Shown here one piece after another: positions 1 to 7,499 of a stretch of 40,348 bases of DNA. The notes under the pieces are model-generated. The model saw nothing but the letters and a program-made list of their open reading frames with translations, made no database searches and was not told the origin of the DNA. How positions within the stretch are numbered: the first letter of the stretch is position 1; every line of letters begins with the position of its first letter. The stretch lies in NCBI RefSeq assembly GCF_900538805.1, contig NZ_UPZP01000009.1:1-40348 (forward strand). Direction: 5' to 3'. The position numbers and the translations under genes are program-made. Origin of the DNA: an uncultured Dialister sp. (GTDB taxonomy: Bacteria > Bacillota > Negativicutes > Veillonellales > Dialisteraceae).

Positions 1-72
1 GAGCCCGCATTCCCGGACGACAAGTTCAAGGCGGCTGCAGGACTTTCCTGTATGCTCAGCGTTGGCGCCTGA
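1..72 (+). CDS. 3' end of an unrecognised gene (partial)
   Basis: An open frame runs in from the left edge of the window and ends at a TGA at 70-72. The visible 23 residues end in AAAGLSCMLSVGA and have a GC-rich third position like neighbouring genes. It is followed by a short inverted repeat (cacgg/ccgtg near 99-117) and then by the strong hairpin at 152-203, as expected at the end of a gene converging on mtaD. No family could be recognised from so short a tail, and a chance open frame is possible. Confidence 0.35.
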   Translation, partial: EPAFPDDKFKAAAGLSCMLSVGA

Positions 73-151
73 TTTCGAGAGGCCCGCAATACTGTCTGGC
101 ACGGATTGGTACCGTGTTTCTGTGCTGCCCTGTTTTCGGATTCTTTCCATG

Positions 152-203
152 AAAAAAGCTGTGAATCATGATTTTTATGAAATCAATGATTCACAGCTTT
201 TTT
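152..203. terminator. Bidirectional intrinsic terminator between converging genes
   Basis: An inverted repeat with arms AAAAAAGCTGTGAATCAT and ATGATTCACAGCTTTTTT surrounds a loop of about 16 bases. It gives a T-run on both strands. It lies 22 bases after the mtaD stop on the minus strand and can also end the plus-strand gene entering from the left. Confidence 0.85.
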
Positions 204-224
204 ATTGACATAGAGTGGTATGTC

Positions 225-1511
225 TTATTTCTTTGTGAAGGCGTAGAGTTTTTCTGTGACGCGGCTCACTTCTGCTTCCATTTTTTCTGTATCAATGGTG
301 AGAAGTTCTTTGTGTTCCATCACCGGTCTGCCGTTGATGATGACGGTGTCCACGTCCATGGAGTTTCCTGCGTAAACGGCCAGGGATACGCTGTCGAATC
401 TGGGTTTCCAGTGGAAGCCGCTTCTGTCTACCAGAATGATATCAGCCAGGTATCCTTCCTTTAATTCGCCCAGGTTGTCGTAGCCCAGGCATTTGGCACC
501 GTCTCTGGTGGCCATGTCCACCGCTTCTTTGGCGGTGATGGCGAAGGGGTCATAGCCTGCGGCTTTGTGGATGAGGGCGGTAAGGCGCATTTCTGCAAAC
601 ATGTCCAGCTTGTTGTTGGAGGAGGCGCCGTCGGTGCCGATGCCTACGGTGATGCCGGCTTTTCTCATTTTAGGGACCGGCGCAATGCCGCTGGCCAGTT
701 TCAGGTTGGAGGCCGGGTTATGGGCTACGGAGACGTGCTTTTCTTTCATGATGCGGATATCGTCGTCTGTCACATGAACGCAGTGGGCAGCCAGGGTGGG
801 TCTTTCGAAGAGGCCCAGGGAGTCCATAAGGGCAATTGGTGTCATGTGGTATTCTTTTTCACAGTTTTCCACTTCCCCCTTTGTTTCGGACAGGTGGATG
901 TGGATGGGCATGTCGTATTTCTCTGCCACGTCCCGTACTTTTTTGATGTAGTCCGGAGGACAGGTATAGGGTGCATGGGGCCCCATCATGACTTTGAAGC
1001 GGCCGTCCCCTGCCCCGTTCCAGTTCTTGTAGAGTTCTACGTTTTCATCGATGCCTTTCTGACCATTGGGACCGATACCGGCCAGGCCTCTGGCCAGGTT
1101 GCCGCGGATGCCTGCTTTGTCAGCCGCTCTGGCGCAGGCGTCCATGAACATGTACATGTCGCAGAAGGAGGTGGTGCCGCCGCGAATCATTTCTGCAAAG
1201 GCCAGGGTGCTGCCCCAGTAGACGATGTCGTCATCCAGGTGATCTTCTGCCGGCCAGATTTTATTCTGCAGCCAGTCCATAAGGGCCATGTCGTCGGCGT
1301 AGCTCCGAAACAGGGTCATGGCCACGTGGGTATGGGTATTGACCAGGCCCGGCATGGCCAGCATGTCATGGCCGTCAATGATTTCATCGTATTCTTCTTC
1401 TTTGGGCTGAAGAGGAAATTCTTTGATGATTTTCCTATCAATGGCAATATTCTTATGTTCTGTAACTTTTCCGTCCTTCATGAGGCCGATGTTTTTGATG
1501 AGGATTTTCAT
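225..1511 (-). CDS. mtaD: 5-methylthioadenosine/S-adenosylhomocysteine deaminase
   Basis: The 428-residue product is a metal-dependent amidohydrolase of the MtaD/SsnA type. It removes the 6-amino group of methylthioadenosine (giving methylthioinosine) or of S-adenosylhomocysteine. Visible motifs are the metal-binding NTHTH at residues 58-62, GPHAPYTC, HIHLSE in mid-protein and the GTDGASSNN metal/active-site loop. The length is normal for the family. It is the last gene of the hslO-mtnP-mtnA-ahcY-mtaD operon and starts 11 bases after the ahcY stop. With AhcY in the same operon, its main substrate may be MTA rather than SAH. Guanine/chlorohydrolase-type amidohydrolases are the nearest alternative, but the neighbours favour MtaD. 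Confidence 0.9.
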   Translation of the reverse strand: MKILIKNIGLMKDGKVTEHKNIAIDRKIIKEFPLQPKEEEYDEIIDGHDMLAMPGLVNTHTHVAMTLFRSYADDMALMDWLQNKIWPAEDHLDDDIVYWGSTLAFAEMIRGGTTSFCDMYMFMDACARAADKAGIRGNLARGLAGIGPNGQKGIDENVELYKNWNGAGDGRFKVMMGPHAPYTCPPDYIKKVRDVAEKYDMPIHIHLSETKGEVENCEKEYHMTPIALMDSLGLFERPTLAAHCVHVTDDDIRIMKEKHVSVAHNPASNLKLASGIAPVPKMRKAGITVGIGTDGASSNNKLDMFAEMRLTALIHKAAGYDPFAITAKEAVDMATRDGAKCLGYDNLGELKEGYLADIILVDRSGFHWKPRFDSVSLAVYAGNSMDVDTVIINGRPVMEHKELLTIDTEKMEAEVSRVTEKLYAFTKK

Positions 1512-1522
1512 GAGAGCCTCCT

Positions 1523-2767
1523 TTAGTCAAGACCCAGGTATTTTCTCTGTGCTTCGGTGAGGGTATCAATCTTGTATCCCATGGAAGCCAGCTTAATGGA
1601 TGCTACTTTGGTATCCAGTTCGTGGGGCAGTGTGTATACCTTAGCTTCCATTTCACTGCCATGCTGGAGGAGGTAGCGGGCTGCCAGGGTCTGCATGGCG
1701 AAGGAGAGGTCCATGATTTCTGCCGGATGTCCGTCCCCTGCTGCCAAGTTCACCAGACGGCCTTCCGCCATAAGGAATACGGTCTTGCCGTTGGGGAGGA
1801 CATATCCTTCAATGTTCTTGCGGGCTTCAAATTTCCTGGTGCAGATTCTTTCCAGGTCCTTCCTGCTCACTTCGCAGTCAAAGTGGCCGGCGTTGGCACA
1901 GATGGCGCCGTCCTTCATTTCAAGGAAATGACGCTCTGTAATGATATCGATATCGCCCGTGACGGTGAGGAAGTAGTCCCCCAGTTTGGCCGCTTCGTCC
2001 ATGGGCATCACTTCAAAGCCGTCCATCACGGCTTCGATGGCTTTGATGGGGTCTACTTCGGTGACAATGACATGGGCACCGAGACCTTTGGCACGCATGG
2101 AAACGCCTTTGCCGCACCAGCCGTACCCTGCAATGACTACGGTCTTTCCGGTGACAGTCAGGTTTGTGCTGCGGATAATGCCATCCCAGGCGGACTGGCC
2201 GGTGCCGTAGCGGTTATCGAAAAGGTATTTGCAGTAGGAATCATTGACTGCAATCATGGGGAACTTCAGTTCATGATTCTTTTCCAGAATCTTCAGGCGG
2301 TATACGCCGGTGGTTGTTTCTTCGGAGCCGCCGATTAGGTTCTTCCTGGCATCCACCCTTGTGGTATGGAGCAGGTGCACCAGGTCGCCGCCGTCGTCGA
2401 TGATGATATCAGGCATATGGTCCAGGGCTTTGTTCAGGAACATGGTGTATTCGTCATCGGTGCAGCCATGCCATGCATAAACGGTAATTCCGTTCTTCAC
2501 CAGGGCAGCGGCAATGGGGTCCTGGGTGGACAGAGGATTGCTTCCTGTGCAGATGACGTTGGCGCCGGCTGCTTTTAGGGTAAGGGCCAGGTAGGCTGTC
2601 TTGGCTTCCAGATGGATGGACATGACAATGGTCTTTCCCTTGAAGGTCTGGTCCTTAATGAATTCTTCCCGAAGGGCATTCAGGGCAGGCATAAATTTGG
2701 CTACCCAGCGGATGCGCTGCTCCCCGTTGTCAGCCAGTGTAATATCGCGAATCATAGAATCACTCAT
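1523..2767 (-). CDS. ahcY: Adenosylhomocysteinase (SAH hydrolase)
   Basis: The 414-residue enzyme cleaves S-adenosylhomocysteine reversibly to adenosine and homocysteine using bound NAD. Motifs seen are EETTTGVYRL and NDSYCKYLFDN near the substrate site, GYGWCGKG in the NAD-binding fold (usually GYGDVGKG), NAGHFDCEV and HPAEIMDLSFAMQ. It ends at KYLGLD and lacks the C-terminal extension ending in HYRY found in the longer eukaryotic/proteobacterial type, so it resembles the short archaeal/Thermotoga form. The start overlaps the mtnA stop by 4 bases (ATGA), which indicates translational coupling. Confidence 0.95.
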   Translation of the reverse strand: MSDSMIRDITLADNGEQRIRWVAKFMPALNALREEFIKDQTFKGKTIVMSIHLEAKTAYLALTLKAAGANVICTGSNPLSTQDPIAAALVKNGITVYAWHGCTDDEYTMFLNKALDHMPDIIIDDGGDLVHLLHTTRVDARKNLIGGSEETTTGVYRLKILEKNHELKFPMIAVNDSYCKYLFDNRYGTGQSAWDGIIRSTNLTVTGKTVVIAGYGWCGKGVSMRAKGLGAHVIVTEVDPIKAIEAVMDGFEVMPMDEAAKLGDYFLTVTGDIDIITERHFLEMKDGAICANAGHFDCEVSRKDLERICTRKFEARKNIEGYVLPNGKTVFLMAEGRLVNLAAGDGHPAEIMDLSFAMQTLAARYLLQHGSEMEAKVYTLPHELDTKVASIKLASMGYKIDTLTEAQRKYLGLD

Positions 2768-3822
2768 AATTGTAAACTCCTTTCGTAGTTCTTTATGGAC
2801 ACATCATAGGGCGGAGTGAGGACTCCTCTTTCTGTGATGATACCGGTAATCAGTGAATGAGGCGCTACGTCGAAGGCGGGATTGAATACGGGCATATCCT
2901 TCGGCGCCGTATAAACGCCTTTTATCTGCCGCACTTCTTCCGGATTTCTTTCTTCAATGGAAATTTCGTCTCCACTGGAAATAGAGAAATCGAAGGTGGA
3001 AAAGGGAGCGGTAATATAGAAGGGAATGTGGTGGTAGGCGCAGAGCACGGAGAGGCTGTAGGTGCCTACCTTGTTGGCCGCATCGCCATTGGCGGCAATG
3101 CGGTCGGCGCCTACAATGACGGCGTCGATTTTCTTTTCCTTCATCACCCACCCTGCCATGCTGTCGGTAATGAGACTGGCAGGAATGCCATTGGCCATGA
3201 GCTCCGTGCCGGTGAGCCGGGCGCCCTGCAGAAGGGGCCTTGTTTCATCGGCATACACTCTTTCCAGCTGTCCCCTTTCATGGAGGCGGTAAATGACACC
3301 GAAGGCGGTGCCTATGCCGGCGGTGGCCAGAGCTCCCGTATTGCAGTGGGTCAGAATGCGAAGGTTCTTTCTCCCCTTGAACAGGTCGGCCCCATGGTCT
3401 GCCATGGCACTGCAGAGGGCCTTGTCTTCTCTTTCGATGGCCTCGGCTCTTGCAGTTAATCCTTCCAGGGCCCTTTCTTCCGGCAAGCTGTCAAAGGTAT
3501 GAACCATTTCCTTCACCGCCCAGGACAGGTTTACTGCGGTGGGACGGGCGGCGGACAGTTCCCTGGCTGCCCGGTGAAAAGCGTCTTTCAAAGAAGGTCC
3601 GGAGAGCCCTTCCTTTTTCAGCTGCGTTAATGCAAGAACCATGCCGTAGGCCGCTGCCACGCCGATGGCCGGGGCGCCGCGGACGGAGAGGCGGGAAATG
3701 GCGTCCCCCACTTCCCCGCTTCCCTGGCAGTGGATATAGGAAATTTCAAGTGGCAGTTTTGTCTGGTCAAGCAGTACCAGCTCTCCCTTTTCCCATTTCA
3801 GGGACCAAAGTGCTTCGCTCAT
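2764..3822 (-). CDS. mtnA: S-methyl-5-thioribose-1-phosphate isomerase
   Basis: The 352-residue product belongs to the eIF2B-alpha/MtnA sugar-phosphate isomerase family. It turns methylthioribose-1-phosphate into methylthioribulose-1-phosphate in methionine salvage. Diagnostic stretches are LSVRGAPAIGVAAAYG (residues about 46-61), LTHCNTGALATAGIGTA with the conserved Cys, VGADRIAANGDAANKVGTY with the catalytic Asp, and YITAPFSTFD. It overlaps mtnP upstream and ahcY downstream by 4 bases each. No later salvage genes (mtnB, mtnC/W/X, mtnD) are in the window, so the fate of its product is not shown here. Confidence 0.95.
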   Translation of the reverse strand: MSEALWSLKWEKGELVLLDQTKLPLEISYIHCQGSGEVGDAISRLSVRGAPAIGVAAAYGMVLALTQLKKEGLSGPSLKDAFHRAARELSAARPTAVNLSWAVKEMVHTFDSLPEERALEGLTARAEAIEREDKALCSAMADHGADLFKGRKNLRILTHCNTGALATAGIGTAFGVIYRLHERGQLERVYADETRPLLQGARLTGTELMANGIPASLITDSMAGWVMKEKKIDAVIVGADRIAANGDAANKVGTYSLSVLCAYHHIPFYITAPFSTFDFSISSGDEISIEERNPEEVRQIKGVYTAPKDMPVFNPAFDVAPHSLITGIITERGVLTPPYDVSIKNYERSLQL

Positions 3823-4616
3823 AAGAGATGGAATCCTCCGAAATCTTTAGCTGCATGGTGGCAGCTGCATTCTGTATCGGGGTCGTAGGTCTTGGAAAGG
3901 ATGGTAATGATTTTCTTAAAGCTTTCCAGGTTATGGTTCATGCAGTCTACCACTTCCTTGTGGGAAAGGGGCGTGTCGGAAATACCGGCAGCAAAGTTGG
4001 TAACCATGGAAATGGTGGAATAGCAGATTTCCGCTTCCCTGGCCAGTACGCATTCCGGCAGGTTTGTCATGCCCACCACATCGGCCCCCCACTGGCGGTA
4101 AGCCTTGATTTCCGCAGGGGTCTCAAAACGGGGGCCTTCGGTGCAGATATAGGTTCCATGGGGATGAAGGGTGATGTGCTCCTCTTTGGCCGCTTTGATA
4201 ATGGCTTCCCGGAGGGTTTCGCAGTAGGGATGGGTCATGTCCAGATGGGCCACGCCGTAATGCTCTCCGTCGTAAAAGGTGCCTTCCCTGGATTTCGTCA
4301 TGTCGATGAACTGGTCCACCAGCACCAGCTCCCCTGCCTTGTAGTCCGGATTCAGGGAGCCTACGGCGGTGGTGGAAACTACGGCCTTTACGTCCAGCAT
4401 TTTCAGGGCGTAAATATTGGCTCTGTAATTAATTTTATGAGGCGGAATGGTGTGATGAACGCCATGACGGGCCAGGAAAATGATTTCCTTTTTGCCGAAC
4501 TTGCCGGATTCATAGCTCGCCTTCCCATAGGGCGTATCAATCACCTCGGAATGAAGATCCGTGAGGATGCCGGGGTCATATACACCGGTACCGCCGATAA
4601 AAGCCAGTTTACTCAT
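3819..4616 (-). CDS. mtnP: Methylthioadenosine/methylthioinosine phosphorylase (MtnP family)
   Basis: The 265-residue nucleoside phosphorylase of the MTAP/PNP family starts with the phosphate-binding IGGTGVYD. It has RHGVHHTIPPHKINYRAN, GTYICTEGPRFETPAEI and the methionine-containing GMTNLPECVLAREAE. After VTN it reads FAAG. Adenine-specific MTA phosphorylases usually have TDYD at this point, while 6-oxopurine enzymes use Asn. Adjacent mtaD makes an inosine-type substrate plausible (see findings). The products feed MtnA, which overlaps it by 4 bases. The family is certain; the base preference is inferred. Confidence 0.9.
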   Translation of the reverse strand: MSKLAFIGGTGVYDPGILTDLHSEVIDTPYGKASYESGKFGKKEIIFLARHGVHHTIPPHKINYRANIYALKMLDVKAVVSTTAVGSLNPDYKAGELVLVDQFIDMTKSREGTFYDGEHYGVAHLDMTHPYCETLREAIIKAAKEEHITLHPHGTYICTEGPRFETPAEIKAYRQWGADVVGMTNLPECVLAREAEICYSTISMVTNFAAGISDTPLSHKEVVDCMNHNLESFKKIITILSKTYDPDTECSCHHAAKDFGGFHLL

Positions 4617-5482
4617 TGTACATTTCCTCCCTTTTCATTAAACCATTTCACCAGAGTTTCCCGGGAAATTTCATATTTTTTCCCGCAGTAGTGACATTCG
4701 ATTTCTATATGGTCATCATCCAGGAGCCCCTGCTGTTCAACTAAAGGCAGGCCCTGGAGAGAATGCTTGATACGATCTTCGCCGCAGGTGCAGCGGAAAG
4801 AAACGGGAGCGCTTCCAAGAAGAACATAATTTTTTTTATGAAGAAGGGCGGAGAGGGAATCGGCTTTTCCTGTTTCATCAAAAAGGTCCCATTTCCGGTC
4901 TTTTGCAAAAAGCTCTCTGAAAAGTTTTTTATCTCCTTCCGGCATGAGCTGGGCAATAAAGCCGGCCATGCGGATGATTTTTTCCTCTTTGTCTGTAACA
5001 GCTTCGATTTCCACATGGGACAGGGTCTGATCGGAGGAATTGATATAGTCGGAAACGCAGGATGCTGCGTCCCCGTCCCCCAGGTCAACCGCCGAAACAT
5101 AGGGCATTTTCAGGAGAGAATATCGGGTGACGAAGAGCTTTCCTTTCCGGCTCACCCATTTCGCTTCCTCGCTGTCGGAATAGGGAGTGCTTCCGTCGTC
5201 GGGATTTTCAATGAACCCCCGCACATACCTGCCTTCATAGGCATCGGCATGGATAGTTCCCAGAGGAGAATTGGTCACCCATTTCAGGGATACTCCTTCA
5301 TGGTTCTTGAAATCCATGGCCAGAATGGCTGCTGCATTCAATACCTTTCCCAAAATCACTGCAGACAGGGAAGGAAGATGATGAATTTCCTGGGCTTCGC
5401 GGGCCGCTTCCGTTACATCGGCTACGGTAATGCGGATGCCGTCGGTACTCAGATAATGGTCTATCCGATTCATTTCACTCAT
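4613..5482 (-). CDS. hslO: Hsp33 redox-regulated chaperone
   Basis: The 289-residue cytoplasmic holdase is activated by oxidation. The C-terminus has the four zinc-binding cysteines in the family pattern, FRCTCGED (CxC) then ECHYCGKKY (CxxC). The N-terminal part begins DHYLSTDGIRITVADVTEAAREAQ. The start is preceded by AGGAG at a normal distance; a second in-frame ATG lies three codons on. It is the first gene of the salvage operon and overlaps mtnP by 4 bases. An inverted repeat lies 29 bases upstream. No functional link to methionine salvage is evident. Confidence 0.95.
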   Translation of the reverse strand: MSEMNRIDHYLSTDGIRITVADVTEAAREAQEIHHLPSLSAVILGKVLNAAAILAMDFKNHEGVSLKWVTNSPLGTIHADAYEGRYVRGFIENPDDGSTPYSDSEEAKWVSRKGKLFVTRYSLLKMPYVSAVDLGDGDAASCVSDYINSSDQTLSHVEIEAVTDKEEKIIRMAGFIAQLMPEGDKKLFRELFAKDRKWDLFDETGKADSLSALLHKKNYVLLGSAPVSFRCTCGEDRIKHSLQGLPLVEQQGLLDDDHIEIECHYCGKKYEISRETLVKWFNEKGGNVQ

Positions 5483-5510
5483 ATATGACTCCTGTTAAAA
5501 TAAAAATAAA

Positions 5511-5528
5511 TTACAACTCTTATTGTAA
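5511..5528. promoter_or_regulatory. Candidate operator upstream of hslO
   Basis: The 18-bp sequence TTACAACTCTTATTGTAA has perfect 6-bp arms and a 6-bp centre. It lies about 29 bases before the hslO start, in the expected promoter region. It does not match CIRCE, the CtsR box or a PerR box. Binding by a regulator is only a guess. Confidence 0.3.
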
Positions 5529-5583
5529 CACTTAAGAGAGGCTGGTGCTTGACAATCTTTAAGGGAGACCGATTTTTATAGTG

Positions 5584-5647
5584 GGCTGGTGGAATAGTGT
5601 ACTAGTGTACTAGTGAGCTAGTGTACTAGTGAGCTGGTGGACTAGTG
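5584..5647 (+). repeat. Octamer tandem array, 8 units
   Basis: Eight consecutive 8-bp units fit NRCTRGTG with one or two deviations (for example ggctggtg, tactagtg, agctagtg, gactagtg). The array lies between the hslO promoter region and the rpe terminator. Confidence 0.9.
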
Positions 5648-5695
5648 GCTTGGGGCCAGGGAATAGTTGAACGATAGGAATCGTTGTATGGGCGG

Positions 5696-5733
5696 GAGAT
5701 TTCTCCACTTCGCTGCGGACCGTCGAAATGACA
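5696..5733 (-). repeat. Dispersed foldback repeat (GTCATTTCGA...GAAATCTC type)
   Basis: Read on the minus strand it begins TGTCATTTCGAC and ends GGAGAAATCTC, so ATTTC can pair with GAAAT around a GCAGCGAAG centre. It belongs with the GTCATYCTGA repeats found elsewhere in the window (31415, 38438, 25472, 36109). Confidence 0.6.
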
Positions 5734-5752
5734 ATGCGGCAGGTGTCTCTAG

Positions 5753-5911
5753 GGAAGCACTGATTAATTCGCAGAATCGAATTTCATAAGTATTTTTATT
5801 CAATACTTCGTCATAAGCCTCCTTAAATAGCTCGCTATTCGCGTCGACTTATTCCTCGTATTGAATAAAAATACAAGAATGAAATCCGATAACGATTTAA
5901 TCAGCGCTTCC
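5753..5911. mobile_element. 159-bp inverted-repeat element, copy 1 (MITE-like)
   Basis: The ends are GGAAGCACTGATTAA and its near complement TTAATCAGCGCTTCC. The inner parts also pair (TATTTTTATTCAATAC with GTATTGAATAAAAATA), so the whole element folds back. The centre, CCTTAAATAGCTCGCTATTCGCGTCG without its ends, is shared with the other two copies and is itself a small hairpin (AATAGC/GCTATT). Flanking tetramers are CTAG and CTGG. It has no coding capacity and lies in the untranscribed-looking gap between hslO and the rpe terminator. Confidence 0.85.
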
Positions 5912-5955
5912 CTGGCCAAAAGCTGCTGCGGTTTCGCATCACTTTGGCAGACCAC

Positions 5956-5983
5956 TAAAAAAGCGGCAGGAGTGCCGCTTTTT
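5956..5983 (-). terminator. Terminator after rpe
   Basis: AAAAAGCGGCA and TGCCGCTTTTT flank a 4-base loop just after the rpe stop. The poly-T faces the minus strand and ends the long priA-rpe cluster; A/T symmetry would allow function on both strands. Confidence 0.85.
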
Positions 5984-5987
5984 ATGG

Positions 5988-6629
5988 TTATACTTTCAAA
6001 TCCCTGATGGCCGCTGCCCTGTCTTCTTTACCGAATACGGAAGATCCAGCTACGAGGATTTCTGCGCCCGCTTTTTTAAGGAGAGGGGCGTTGTCCTTAT
6101 TGACGCCGCCGTCTACTTCGATGGGAATGGTGAGTCCCCTTTCCTTTATCATTGCTGACAGGGCGGCGATTTTATCAAGGCTGTAGGGAATGAATTTCTG
6201 TCCTCCAAAGCCAGGGTTTACGGACATGATGAGGACGAAATCAAGGAGGGGCAGTACCTGGTCTATGGAAGCAAGGGATGTACCGGGGTTCAGGGCTATG
6301 CCTGCTTTCATGCCCCGGTCTTTGATGTTATGAATCATGCGGTCCAGGTGCGGCACCGCTTCCACATGGAAGGATACCATGTGGGTGCCCGCCTTTTCCA
6401 GACCCTCCAGGTATTCTTCGGGGTGATAGGTCATGAGATGTACGTCGAAGGGAAGGTTTGTGCAGGGCCGGAGGGCTTTGATTATGGGCACACCGAAGGA
6501 AAGGTTTGGCACGAAATGGCCGTCCATGACGTCCAGATGGACGTAGTCGGCGCCGCCTTTCTCAATATCTTTTAATTCCTCTGCCAGACGGGAAAAATCA
6601 GAAGCCAGTATAGAGGGAGCAATTTTCAT
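5988..6629 (-). CDS. rpe: Ribulose-phosphate 3-epimerase
   Basis: The 213-residue TIM-barrel enzyme interconverts ribulose-5-phosphate and xylulose-5-phosphate in the pentose phosphate pathway. Motifs are MKIAPSILASDF at the N-terminus, the metal/catalytic VHLDVMDGHFVPN, MSVNPGFGGQKFI and the second catalytic Asp in EVDGGVNKDN. The length is typical. It starts 3 bases after rsgA ends and is the last gene of the cluster, with a terminator directly downstream. Confidence 0.96.
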   Translation of the reverse strand: MKIAPSILASDFSRLAEELKDIEKGGADYVHLDVMDGHFVPNLSFGVPIIKALRPCTNLPFDVHLMTYHPEEYLEGLEKAGTHMVSFHVEAVPHLDRMIHNIKDRGMKAGIALNPGTSLASIDQVLPLLDFVLIMSVNPGFGGQKFIPYSLDKIAALSAMIKERGLTIPIEVDGGVNKDNAPLLKKAGAEILVAGSSVFGKEDRAAAIRDLKV

Positions 6630-6632
6630 GAT

Positions 6633-7499
6633 TTACCTCCTTGGATTTCTTATTTCATCCAGTATTTCCAAATAGGACTGGTACCGTTTCTGCTGAATCA
6701 GTCCATCCTCCACCGCTTTTCTTACGGCGCAGTCCGGTTCTTTGTCATGGATGCAGTCGTTGAACCGGCATTGGCCCAGAAAGGGGCGGAAGTCGCGGAA
6801 CAGATAGGAAAGATGGTCTATTTCTATCCGGTTGACATCCAGATGGGTATAGCCGGGAGTGTCCATAAGGAATTGATGGTCCTTCCATTGGATCAGTTCG
6901 GCGTGGCGGGTGGTATTTTTTCCCCTGCCGGTGTGACGGCTCACTTCTCCGGATTGGAAATGGGATTTCCCAAGTATCCGGTTCAGAAGGGTGGATTTGC
7001 CTGCGCCGGAGGGGCCGGAAAAGGCTGTCACCGTCCCATGGAAGGCAGCGGTTAATTCTTCCAGTCCCTCATTTCGAAGAAGGGATAAGGAAAAGGCCGG
7101 ATAGCCAGCCTTTCGGTAGTAGGATACCGCGTTGTCTGCCCCTTCCTCATCCAGATCGGCCTTGTTAATCACAATGAGTGGTTCAACGCCCGCTTCTTCA
7201 GCAAGAACCACCATTTTATCCATAAGGAAAAGGTTCAAATCGGGAGTACGGATGGCTGATACCAGTACCAGCTGGTCGATATTGGCAGAGGGAGGACGGT
7301 AAAGCACCGTTTTACGGGGATACACATGGGTGATGACTGCTTCACTGCCCTTCCCCGTTTCAAAATCCACATAATCCCCCACCAGGATATCGGTCCGCCG
7401 CTTCAGTTTTCCCCGGGAGCGACAGAGGGAAAGGGCGCCTTCACCGCTGTATATGGAGAAATAGCCGTTCTGGTTCTTCAGAATCAGTCCCTTCATCAT
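6633..7499 (-). CDS. rsgA: Small-subunit ribosome biogenesis GTPase RsgA
   Basis: The 288-residue circularly permuted GTPase acts in late 30S maturation. The order is an OB-fold N-terminus, the G4 motif INKADLDE, then G1 GPSGAGKSTLLN, G3 DTPGYTHLD and a C-terminal zinc-binding part CRFNDCIHDKEPDC. Putting G4 before G1 is the hallmark of the family. The start ATG overlaps the prkC stop by one base; a second ATG follows at once. It may be translationally coupled to the kinase, as in Bacillus, where the order is prpC-prkC-rsgA. Confidence 0.96.
   Translation of the reverse strand: MMKGLILKNQNGYFSIYSGEGALSLCRSRGKLKRRTDILVGDYVDFETGKGSEAVITHVYPRKTVLYRPPSANIDQLVLVSAIRTPDLNLFLMDKMVVLAEEAGVEPLIVINKADLDEEGADNAVSYYRKAGYPAFSLSLLRNEGLEELTAAFHGTVTAFSGPSGAGKSTLLNRILGKSHFQSGEVSRHTGRGKNTTRHAELIQWKDHQFLMDTPGYTHLDVNRIEIDHLSYLFRDFRPFLGQCRFNDCIHDKEPDCAVRKAVEDGLIQQKRYQSYLEILDEIRNPRR

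Noticed and set aside
567..1526. 319-codon plus-strand open frame opposite mtaD
   Set aside because: It is a shadow frame with His/Val/Gly-biased composition and no start signal; mtaD explains the region.
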